DNA of 64,000 nt, from positions 4,983 to 68,982 of the forward strand of contig JBPYFK010000098.1 in the NCBI GenBank assembly GCA_051984675.1. The letters are read 5' to 3'. Shown one piece after another: positions 57,201-64,000 of the stretch. The DNA is from JBPYFK01 sp051984675 (GTDB taxonomy: Bacteria > Actinomycetota > Actinomycetes > Mycobacteriales > Pseudonocardiaceae). The stretch's first letter is position 1; the number at the start of each line of letters is the position of its first letter. The position numbers and the translations under genes are program-made. The notes under the pieces are model-generated. The model had not been told where the DNA came from. It made no database searches and worked only from the letters and a program-made list of their open reading frames with translations.

Positions 57201-59312
57201 TCACCCAATTCCCGGGATGAAACGGACCAGCAGGTCGATCAGCCAGATGCCGAGGAACGGCGCGACGATCCCGCCCAGGCCGTAGACGAGCAGGTTCTTG
57301 CGGAGCAGTTCGCTGGCGCTGGCGGGCGTGTAGCGCACGCCGCGCAGGGCTAGTGGCACCAGCAGCACGATGATGATCGCGTTGAACACCACGGCCGAGG
57401 TGATCGCCGAGGACGGCGTGGCCAGGTGCATGATGTTCAGCTTGTTCAGCTGCGGGTAGATGGCCACGAACAGCGCCGGCAGGATGGCGAAGTACTTCGC
57501 CAGGTCGTTGGCGATGCTGAAGGTGGTCAGCGCACCCCGGGTGATCAGCAGCTGCTTGCCGATCTCCACGATCTCGATCAGCTTGGTGGGGTCGGAGTCG
57601 AGGTCGACCATGTTGCCGGCTTCCTTGGCCGCCGCCGTGCCGGTGTTCATCGCCACCCCGACGTCGGCCTGCGCGAGAGCGGGCGCGTCGTTGGTGCCGT
57701 CCCCGGTCATGGCGACCATCCGGCCGCCTTCCTGCTCCTTGCGGATCAGGGCCATCTTGTCCTCGGGCTTGGCCTCGGCGAGGTAGTCGTCGACGCCGGC
57801 TTCCTTGGCGATGGCGCGGGCGGTGAGCTCGTTGTCGCCGGTGATCATCACCGTGCGGATACCCATCGCGCGCAGCTCTTCGAAGCGTTTGGCCATGCCC
57901 GGCTTGACCACGTCGGAGAGCCGGACGACACCGAGCACCCTGGCCGGCACGCCCGCTTCGCGCACCGCGACGACCAGCGGGGTACCGCCCTCGGCCGAGA
58001 TCCCGTCCACTGCGGTGTCCACTTCGGACGGAAAGGTGCCACCGCTGCCGGTGACCCATTCCCGCACAGCGCTGGTCGCGCCCTTGCGCACCTCGCGCCC
58101 GTCGATGTCCATGCCGCTCATCCGGGTCTGCGCGGTGAACGGCACGTCCTCGCCGGCCCGCTCCTCGTCCCGCGCCTCGGCCGGGAGGCCGTAGTTCTCC
58201 GCGCAGAACTCGACGATGCTCGTGCCCTCGGGCGTCTGGTCGGCGAGGCTGGACAGCCGGGCGACTTCGGCCAGCTCCCGCTCAGTCGCGCCTTTGGCCG
58301 GCAGGATCTGGGTCGCCCGCCGGTTGCCGAAGGTGATCGTGCCGGTCTTGTCCAACAGCAGGGTGTCGATGTCGCCGGCCGCCTCCACGGCACGACCGGA
58401 CTTGGCGAGCACGTTGCGTTGCACCAGGCGGTCCATGCCGGCGATGCCGATCGCCGACAGCAGCGCACCGATGGTCGTCGGGATCAGCGTCACCAGCAGC
58501 GCGGTCAGACTGATCACCGGCAGCACCGACCCCGAGTAGACCGCCATCGGCTGCAACGCCACGACGGCCAGCAGGAAGATGATCGTGAGCACCGACAGCA
58601 GGATCGTCAGCGCGATCTCGTTCGGTGTCTTCTGCCGCTGGGCCCCCTCGACCAGCGAGATCATCCGGTCCACGAAGCTCTCACCGGGCTTGGTGGTGAT
58701 CCGCACGACGATCCGGTCGGACAGCACCGTCGTACCGCCGGTCACCGAGGACCGGTCGCCGCCGGACTCGCGAATGACCGGCGCGGACTCGCCGGTGATG
58801 GCGGACTCGTCGACGGTGGCGATGCCGTCGATGATGTCGCCGTCGCCGGGGATGACCTGGCCGGCTTCGACGATCACCACATCGTCGACCCGCAGCCGCG
58901 AGCCGGGCACCTGCTCCTCGCCGCCGTCGGAGGTGCGTCGGCGGGCCATGGTCTCGGTCTTGAGCTTGCGCAGCGACTCGGCCTGCGCGCGGCCCCGGCC
59001 TTCGGCGACGGCCTCGGCCAGGTTGGCGAACAGCACCGTGAACCACAGCCAGGCGGCTACTCCGATGCTGAACACGCTCGGTCGTTGGAAGGACAGCAGT
59101 GTCACCAGGGCCGCGCCGACCCACACCACGAACATCACCGGATTGCGCAGCTGGTGCTTCGGGTTGAGCTTGCGCACCGCGTCGGGCAGCGACGTCACGA
59201 GCTGGCGAGGGTGGAACGCGCCGGCCGCGAGTTTGCGCTTCCGCGGGCCAGCCGACTTCTCTTCGGTCTCCCCCACTTCCGGGGCAGGCGTGATCGTCTG
59301 GGTGTCACTCAC
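57201..59312 (-). CDS. kdpB: Potassium-transporting ATPase subunit B
   Basis: 703-residue P-type ATPase catalytic subunit. Motifs: ITGESAPVIRESGGDRSSVTGG near 170, the phosphorylation site LLLDKTGTITFG near 322, and GDGTNDAPALAQADVG near 535. The start is GTG at 59312, overlapping the kdpA stop (GTGA); it is supported by VSDTQTITP and the normal length. The first 45 residues are a disordered extension. The frame extends upstream inside kdpA as an out-of-frame shadow. Confidence 0.96.
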   Translation of the reverse strand: MSDTQTITPAPEVGETEEKSAGPRKRKLAAGAFHPRQLVTSLPDAVRKLNPKHQLRNPVMFVVWVGAALVTLLSFQRPSVFSIGVAAWLWFTVLFANLAEAVAEGRGRAQAESLRKLKTETMARRRTSDGGEEQVPGSRLRVDDVVIVEAGQVIPGDGDIIDGIATVDESAITGESAPVIRESGGDRSSVTGGTTVLSDRIVVRITTKPGESFVDRMISLVEGAQRQKTPNEIALTILLSVLTIIFLLAVVALQPMAVYSGSVLPVISLTALLVTLIPTTIGALLSAIGIAGMDRLVQRNVLAKSGRAVEAAGDIDTLLLDKTGTITFGNRRATQILPAKGATERELAEVARLSSLADQTPEGTSIVEFCAENYGLPAEARDEERAGEDVPFTAQTRMSGMDIDGREVRKGATSAVREWVTGSGGTFPSEVDTAVDGISAEGGTPLVVAVREAGVPARVLGVVRLSDVVKPGMAKRFEELRAMGIRTVMITGDNELTARAIAKEAGVDDYLAEAKPEDKMALIRKEQEGGRMVAMTGDGTNDAPALAQADVGVAMNTGTAAAKEAGNMVDLDSDPTKLIEIVEIGKQLLITRGALTTFSIANDLAKYFAILPALFVAIYPQLNKLNIMHLATPSSAITSAVVFNAIIIVLLVPLALRGVRYTPASASELLRKNLLVYGLGGIVAPFLGIWLIDLLVRFIPGIG

Positions 59313-60970
59313 GAGAGGGCCTCCGCGATGGGACCGAGAGCGAGCGCCGGCAGGAAGGTCAGCGCGGCGACGAGGATGAGGGTGCCGCCCAACATGCACG
59401 CGAACAGCGGGCCGTGGGTGGGCAACGTTCCGGCACTGGCGGGCACCCGCCGCTGCCGGGCCAGCGAACCGGCCAGCGCCAGCACCGCCAGGATCGGGAT
59501 GAAGCGGCCGAGCAGCATCGCGATGCCGAGCGTGGACTGGAAGAACGGGTTGGTGACGGTCAGACCGGCGAACGCGCTGCCGTTGTTGTTGGCCGTGGAC
59601 GCGTAGGCGTAGAGCACCTCGGAAAGGCCGTGTGCCCCTTGGTTCTTCAGGGCGTCCGACGTGCCCGGCATCACCAGCCCGACACCGGTGCCGATCAGCA
59701 CGAGCGTCGGCATGGACAGGATCGCCAGCGACGACATGGTCACTTCCCGCCGGCCCAGCTTCTTGCCCAGGTACTCGGGCGTGCGGCCGACCATCAGCCC
59801 GGCCAGGAACACCGCGATGATCGCGAGCACCAGGATTCCGTACATACCGGAGCCGACGCCGCCCGGCGTGACCTCGCCGAAGAGTATCGACATCAGCGGC
59901 GCGGCACCGCCGATCCCGGTGAAGCTGTCGTGCATGGCGTTGACCGCGCCAGTGGACGTTCCGGTCGTGATGACCGCGAACAGCGCGGACAGCGACGGCC
60001 CGAACCGGGTCTCCTTGCCTTCCATCGTGCCGCCGGCGGCCAGCGACGCCGGCCCGGTCGGGTGGGTCTCCGCCCAGAACGCCCACGAGAACATCAGCAC
60101 CAGCACGACGACCATCACCGACAGCACGGCGAAGCCCTGCCGGCGGTCACCGACCATGGTGCCGAACGTGCGGGTGAGGCTGATCGGGATGACCAGGATC
60201 AGGAAGAGCTCCAGCAGGTTCGACCAGCCGTTGGGGTTCTCGAACGGGTGCGCGGAGTTGGCGTTGAGGATGCCGCCGCCGTTCGTGCCCAACTCCTTGA
60301 TGGCTTCCTGGCTGGCGACCGGCGCGTTGGCGATGGTGAGGGGATGACCGTCCAGCCCGGTCGCGGTGATTCCGGCCTTCAGGCTCATCGTCGCCCCCAG
60401 CGCGACCAGGACGATCGCGGCGATGGCCGAGAACGGCAGCAGGATACGCACTACCCCGCGCGTGACGTCCACCCACACATTGCCGATGCGGTTGGTGGCG
60501 TTGGCCGTGAACCCGCGGATCAGCGCGACTGCGACCGCCAACCCGACGGCGGCGGAGACGAAGTTCTGCACGGTCAGCCCGGCCATCTGCGCGGTGTGAC
60601 CGAGCGTCTGCTCGGGGGTGTAGGACTGCCAGTTGGTGTTGGTCACGAAGCTGATCGCGGTGTTCATCGCCACCGATGGGTCGACGGCGGAACGACCGAA
60701 GTCGAACGGCAGCAACGTCTGGAACCGCTGCAGCAGGTAGACGAAGACGATCGAGACGAACGAGAATCCGAGGACGCCGACCGCGTACGTGCTCCATTTC
60801 TGTTCGGAATCGGCGTCGATTCGCACTACGCGATAGATCGCGCGCTCAAGCTTCCAGTGCTTGTTGGTGGTGTAGACGCGCGCCATGTAGTCGCCGAGCG
60901 GCCGGTAGACCGCGACGAGCGCGAGCGTCAGCAACCCGGCTTGGACCAGGCCGGGCAGAAACAGGTTCAT
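59309..60970 (-). CDS. kdpA: Potassium-transporting ATPase subunit A
   Basis: 553-residue potassium-binding channel-like subunit with about ten helices. Family stretches include YRPLGDYMARVYTTNKHW near residue 22, FVTNTNWQSYTPE near 115, GGGILNANSAHPFENPN near 230, GTSTGAVNAMHDSFTGIGG near 345 and NNNGSAFAGLTVTNPF near 470. The ATG shares one base with the kdpF stop (TAATG). Confidence 0.96.
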   Translation of the reverse strand: MNLFLPGLVQAGLLTLALVAVYRPLGDYMARVYTTNKHWKLERAIYRVVRIDADSEQKWSTYAVGVLGFSFVSIVFVYLLQRFQTLLPFDFGRSAVDPSVAMNTAISFVTNTNWQSYTPEQTLGHTAQMAGLTVQNFVSAAVGLAVAVALIRGFTANATNRIGNVWVDVTRGVVRILLPFSAIAAIVLVALGATMSLKAGITATGLDGHPLTIANAPVASQEAIKELGTNGGGILNANSAHPFENPNGWSNLLELFLILVIPISLTRTFGTMVGDRRQGFAVLSVMVVVLVLMFSWAFWAETHPTGPASLAAGGTMEGKETRFGPSLSALFAVITTGTSTGAVNAMHDSFTGIGGAAPLMSILFGEVTPGGVGSGMYGILVLAIIAVFLAGLMVGRTPEYLGKKLGRREVTMSSLAILSMPTLVLIGTGVGLVMPGTSDALKNQGAHGLSEVLYAYASTANNNGSAFAGLTVTNPFFQSTLGIAMLLGRFIPILAVLALAGSLARQRRVPASAGTLPTHGPLFACMLGGTLILVAALTFLPALALGPIAEALS

Positions 60971-61071
60971 TAGAATTTCTCCGGTCGGACCAACGCGACG
61001 AACAGGTAGACGATCAGCAGCAGCGCCAGCACGCCTCCGGCGGCATTGGCGACGAGGTCAGCAGTGCTCAC
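60970..61071 (-). CDS. kdpF: KdpF small subunit
   Basis: 33-residue membrane peptide that stabilises the Kdp complex. Reads VSTADLVANAAGG then the helix VLALLLIVYLFVALV and the conserved end RPEKF. It starts with GTG overlapping the TGA of the upstream micro-ORF (GTGA) and its TAA overlaps the kdpA ATG. Too short for standard ORF calling but unmistakable by sequence and position. Confidence 0.92.
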   Translation of the reverse strand: MSTADLVANAAGGVLALLLIVYLFVALVRPEKF

Positions 61072-61154
61072 AAGCGCTCCAAACCACGCAAACTCAGAGC
61101 CAGAACGAGAAACCCGCCGAGCAATAGCGCGGCGTAGCCCACATCACCCACCAC
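61068..61154 (-). CDS. 28-residue membrane peptide coupled to kdpF
   Basis: Reads VVGDVGYAALLLGGFL then VLALSLRGLERL: one hydrophobic helix and a basic/acidic C-terminal cap. The GTG at 61154 has AAAGG 8 bases upstream, and the stop overlaps the kdpF start (GTGA), so translation is coupled with the kdp operon. The frame is open to 61349, so a longer product is possible. It may be an additional small Kdp subunit or a translated leader; function unknown. Confidence 0.65.
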   Translation of the reverse strand: MVGDVGYAALLLGGFLVLALSLRGLERL

Positions 61155-61534
61155 CGTCCACACCTTTCGCTTGCGTGCGTCACCCGTGCGGTGACCACCA
61201 CCGGACAGCGTGCGGGCCGCATGCCCCGCACGGGAGCGGTCTGATGGCTCCTTGACGACGCAACGAGGCACTTTTGACGGCTTCTTTACGTCGGGAAGCA
61301 CCGCTGCCTCGACACCGTTCACCTGCTGCGACGGCACGACACAGGTCAATCACATACAGTGATGACTGGACTGGTTAACCCACCCCTTCCAGCGCACCAT
61401 GGCGCCGGCAAGAACGCCCCCAAGTGGTTGATGTCACCAACTAATTGCCTTTACGAGACCGTAGCGTTCGTTAACGTGACTAAGAGAAACCCCTGATCCG
61501 CGGAACCCGAATCCGAGTAGGAACGAGGCGCCAC
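61155..61534. promoter_or_regulatory. Divergent promoter region of kdp and asnB
   Basis: 380 bp without a gene. On the minus strand ATTGACC near 61350 resembles a -35 for kdp. On the plus strand TTGCCT near 61446 followed 17 bases later by TCGTTA could serve asnB. I see no c-di-AMP riboswitch core and no obvious KdpE repeat. Confidence 0.3.
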
Positions 61535-63379
61535 ATGTGCGGCATCTCCGGCTGGGTCGACTTCCAACGCGACCTGACCAACGACCAACCAACAATCGAC
61601 GCGATGTGCGACACGATGGTCTGCCGGGGACCGGACGCCGGCGGAACCTGGACACGGCAGCACGTCGGGCTCGGCCACCGCCGGCTGGCGATCATCGACC
61701 TGCCGGGTGGCGCGCAGCCGATGGAGATCTCCACGCGCGACGGCGAGATCGCGATCGTCTACAGCGGCGAGACGTACAACTTCACCGAGCTGCGCGACGA
61801 GCTTCGCCGCCGTGGCCACTCGTTCAGCACCGACAGCGACACCGAAGTCGTGCTGCACGGGTATCTGGAGTGGGGCGCCGGCGTCGCGGAGCGGCTCAAC
61901 GGGATGTACGCGTTCGCCGTCTGGGACACCCGCACCGACCAGCTGCTGCTGATCCGGGACCGGATGGGCATCAAGCCGCTGTACTACTACCCCACCGAGG
62001 GCGGCGTGCTGTTCGGTTCGGAGCCGAAGGCGATCCTGGCCAACCCGCTGGCTGAGAAGGTGGTCGACGCTGATGGTCTGCGCGAGCTGTTCGCCGTCAC
62101 CAAGACCCCGGGGCACGCGGTGTGGGCTGGGATGCGCGAGGTCGAGCCGGGCACGGTCGTCACCGTGGACCGCAACGGTCTGCGCACCCACGTCTACTGG
62201 AGCCTGCGGGCCACCGAGCACACCGACGACCAGGACACCTCGGTCGCTCGGGTGCGCGAGCTGCTCGAAGACATCGTGGCCCGCCAGCTCATCTCCGACG
62301 TGCCGCGCTGCGTGTTGCTGTCCGGCGGGCTGGACTCCAGCGCGATCACGGCGCTGGCCGCCAGCCAGCTGTCCAGACAGGGCGAGCAGGTGCGCAGCTT
62401 CGCCGTCGACTTCCTCGGCCAGACCGAAAACTTCCAGCCCGATCCGCTGCGGGACACCCCCGACGGCCCGTACGTGCACGACGTCGTAGAGCACGTGAAG
62501 TCCCAGCACCAGGACATCGTGCTCGACCCGCAGACGCTCGCGGACCCGGCGGTGCGGCGAGCCGTGGTGCAGGCTCGGGACCTCCCGCTGGGTCTCGGCG
62601 ACATGGACAACTCGCTGTACCTGCTGTTCAAGGCGATCCGCCAGCACTCGACGGTGGCACTGTCCGGCGAGTCGGCCGACGAGGTCTTCGGCGGCTACAA
62701 GTGGTTCCACGACCCGCGGGTGCAGCAGGCCGACACCTTCCCGTGGCTGGCCATGTTCCTGCTCAACAGCACGCCGCGCGCGGCCGTGACCGAGGTGCTG
62801 GAACCGTCGTTGGCGTCCACATTGGACCTCCAGAACTACGTCGCGGCGCAGTATGACAAGGCGATCGGCGAGGTGCCGGTGCGCGAGGGCGAGAGCGACT
62901 TCGAGCGCAGGATGCGCGAGATCTGCTACCTGCACCTGACCCGATTCGTGCGCATGCTGCTGGACCGCAAGGACCGGATGAGCATGGCGGTCGGCCTGGA
63001 GGTGCGGGTGCCGTTCTGCGACCACCGCCTGGTCGAGTACGTCTTCAACACGCCCTGGTCACTGAAGACCTTCGACGGCCGGGAGAAAAGCCTGCTGCGG
63101 CACGCCACCGCGGACGTGCTGCCACGCTCGGTGGTGGAGCGGGTCAAGAGCCCTTACCCGTCCACTCAGGACCCGAACTACGCGGCCGAACTGTGCAAGC
63201 AGGTCGCGCAGCTGCTATCCGACGATGACCCGGCGCTGAGCCTGGTGAACCGCAAGTGGCTCAACGAGGTCGTCCAGCAGGAGGCCACCCAGATCGAGTC
63301 CGGCACCAGGAACGCGCTGGAGCGCGTGCTTGATCTGTCGGTCTGGTTCGACATCCACAATCCGACGATCCGCGCCTGA
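61535..63379 (+). CDS. asnB: Asparagine synthase, glutamine-hydrolysing
   Basis: 614-residue class-II amidotransferase making asparagine from aspartate, glutamine and ATP. The N-terminal Cys2 nucleophile (MCGISGWVD), CRGPDAGG near 31 and GHRRLAIID near 47 form the glutaminase; the synthetase half has the PPi loop VLLSGGLDSSAI near 262, SGESADEVFGGY near 380 and DRKDRMSMAVGLEVRVPF near 478. The length is typical. GAGG lies 8 bases before the ATG. Divergent from kdp, convergent with the histidine kinase. Confidence 0.95.
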   Translation: MCGISGWVDFQRDLTNDQPTIDAMCDTMVCRGPDAGGTWTRQHVGLGHRRLAIIDLPGGAQPMEISTRDGEIAIVYSGETYNFTELRDELRRRGHSFSTDSDTEVVLHGYLEWGAGVAERLNGMYAFAVWDTRTDQLLLIRDRMGIKPLYYYPTEGGVLFGSEPKAILANPLAEKVVDADGLRELFAVTKTPGHAVWAGMREVEPGTVVTVDRNGLRTHVYWSLRATEHTDDQDTSVARVRELLEDIVARQLISDVPRCVLLSGGLDSSAITALAASQLSRQGEQVRSFAVDFLGQTENFQPDPLRDTPDGPYVHDVVEHVKSQHQDIVLDPQTLADPAVRRAVVQARDLPLGLGDMDNSLYLLFKAIRQHSTVALSGESADEVFGGYKWFHDPRVQQADTFPWLAMFLLNSTPRAAVTEVLEPSLASTLDLQNYVAAQYDKAIGEVPVREGESDFERRMREICYLHLTRFVRMLLDRKDRMSMAVGLEVRVPFCDHRLVEYVFNTPWSLKTFDGREKSLLRHATADVLPRSVVERVKSPYPSTQDPNYAAELCKQVAQLLSDDDPALSLVNRKWLNEVVQQEATQIESGTRNALERVLDLSVWFDIHNPTIRA

Positions 63380-63427
63380 GCCCACCTTGGGCCCACCTTC
63401 CGCATCCGAGGTTGTGCTCCCCGGGTG

Positions 63428-63461
63428 GCAGGGGCCGTTTCCGTGCCGGAACGGCCCCTGC
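63428..63461. terminator. Terminator hairpin downstream of asnB
   Basis: GCAGGGGCCGTT / AACGGCCCCTGC, a perfect 12-bp stem with a 10-base loop, between the convergent asnB and histidine-kinase genes; it ends 3 bases before the kinase stop. Probably works in both directions; no T-run. Confidence 0.8.
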
Positions 63462-63463
63462 TG

Positions 63464-64000
63464 TTACGGCAGCGGGATGAGGATGCGGAAGGTCGCGCCC
63501 TGCCCCGGAGCGGTCGTCAACTCCACCCGTCCGCCGTGCGCTTCCATGATCGCTACCGCGATCGCCAGCCCGAGGCCGCTGCCACCGTTACCCCGGCCGC
63601 GCCCCTCATCCACGCGGTAGAACCGGTCGAACACACGTTGGGCCTGGTCAACCTCCAGCCCTGGACCGTTGTCACTGACCCACACGATCCCCATCAGGGT
63701 GCCCGCAGGCACGTCCTCCCCGGCGGACGCTGTCGCGGCTTCGTCGGTGAGGCCGTAGTCGACGCCCACGCGCATCACGGACCCAGCAGGCGTGTGCACC
63801 AGGGCGTTGGTCACCAGGTTGTCCAGCACCTGCCGCAGGCGGTGCGTGTCCGCCAGCACGCGCACCGGCTCCACGGGTGCCGACCACCGGATCTCCCGCT
63901 CCGGCGCCCGCATCCGCGCACCATGGACCACCTCATCGACCAAGGGCGTCAGGTCGACTTCAGCGACTTCGAGCGACCGTTGACGGTCCAGCCGGGCCAG
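63464..64000 (-). CDS. Sensor histidine kinase, truncated by the window edge
   Basis: C-terminal part (178 codons visible, open at the window end) of a two-component sensor kinase. The visible sequence starts LARLDRQRSLEVAEVDL, the usual end of a HisKA domain, then the HATPase domain with N box LRQVLDNLVTNALVHTP, G1 VSDNGPGLEVDQ, F box VFDRFYRVDEG and G2 GGSGLGLAIAVAIMEAHGG. The sensor domain and response regulator lie beyond the window. Signal unknown. Confidence 0.93.
   Translation of the reverse strand: MARLDRQRSLEVAEVDLTPLVDEVVHGARMRAPEREIRWSAPVEPVRVLADTHRLRQVLDNLVTNALVHTPAGSVMRVGVDYGLTDEAATASAGEDVPAGTLMGIVWVSDNGPGLEVDQAQRVFDRFYRVDEGRGRGNGGSGLGLAIAVAIMEAHGGRVELTTAPGQGATFRILIPLP

Noticed and set aside
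57426..59606. Plus-strand open frame of 726 codons opposite kdpB
   Set aside because: Shadow frame with His/Gln/Arg/Gly-rich composition; kdpB on the other strand explains the region fully.
59312..60086. Upstream extension of the kdpB frame to 961 residues
   Set aside because: The extra part lies inside kdpA in another frame and has no similarity; the GTG at 59312 with GTGA overlap gives the normal KdpB length.
61155..61400. c-di-AMP (ydaO) riboswitch in the kdp leader
   Set aside because: Such riboswitches can precede kdp genes in other bacteria, but I could not find the conserved core sequences on the minus strand.

Overview
The window is a high-GC (about 70 percent by eye) actinobacterial chromosome segment. 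A mycothiol-specific reductase, a WhiG-type sigma factor, GTG/TTG starts, leader-poor overlapping genes and gene order shared with Mycobacterium and Streptomyces all support this. The combination fits a filamentous Actinobacterium such as a member of the Pseudonocardiaceae; the family is an inference from gene content and order, not from a database match. I see no rRNA, tRNA, CRISPR array, prophage or insertion sequence.

Layout. 1-8.5 kb is a mixed block: a PEBP-like protein, a VanZ-RDD membrane protein, mycothione reductase, a CynX/NimT-type exporter divergent from a FadR-type regulator, cobQ, map and a PIN-domain protein without a visible antitoxin. 8.5-13.5 kb is a minus-strand run of dxr, rseP, ispG and a GNAT gene, joining two MEP isoprenoid enzymes to a site-2 protease. 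13.7-17.5 kb holds DUF2631, rlmN, a DtxR-type regulator, a membrane protein and a methyltransferase. 17.5-21.8 kb reads rpsB, tsf, pyrH, frr, cdsA (minus strand). 22.1-28 kb holds a secreted M23-like protein convergent with yraN-comM-dprA-xerC-whiG. 28.3-34 kb is rpsP-khpA-rimM-trmD, then rplS-lepB-lepB-rnhB-DUF2469, with two adjacent signal peptidases. 34-44 kb has a CPBP protease, an amidohydrolase, ffh, a small secreted peptide, deaD, glnB, amtB and ftsY. 44-46.8 kb is an anmK-symporter pair on the opposite strand, lying between ftsY and smc. 46.8-52.9 kb is smc, acyP, a Thr/Pro-rich anchored protein coupled to a tiny zinc-ribbon protein, a small P-loop kinase and an 84-residue putative zinc protein. 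53-61.2 kb is a full kdpFABC-kdpDE potassium system preceded by an extra coupled 28-residue membrane peptide. The window ends with asnB and a truncated histidine kinase.

How it works together. Most of the segment is core growth machinery: translation (rpsB, tsf, frr, rpsP, rplS, map, trmD, rimM, rlmN), protein export (ffh, ftsY, lepB x2), chromosome dynamics (smc, xerC, rnhB), lipid and isoprenoid precursors (cdsA, dxr, ispG), nitrogen (amtB, glnB, asnB), potassium (kdp) and cell-wall recycling (anmK).

The most unusual signal is not a gene. Short tandem duplications, mostly with an 18-bp period (some 15 bp), sit in or at the ends of otherwise ordinary housekeeping genes: dxr (both ends), xerC, dprA, smc and ftsY, plus 18-bp duplications spanning the stop codons of frr and glnB and a 20-bp copy upstream of ispG. 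Two clusters of DnaA-box sequences, at 22.1 kb and 28.1 kb, and a recurring GTCCA-N3-TGGAC palindrome also stand out. I found no convincing new defence or biosynthetic system.
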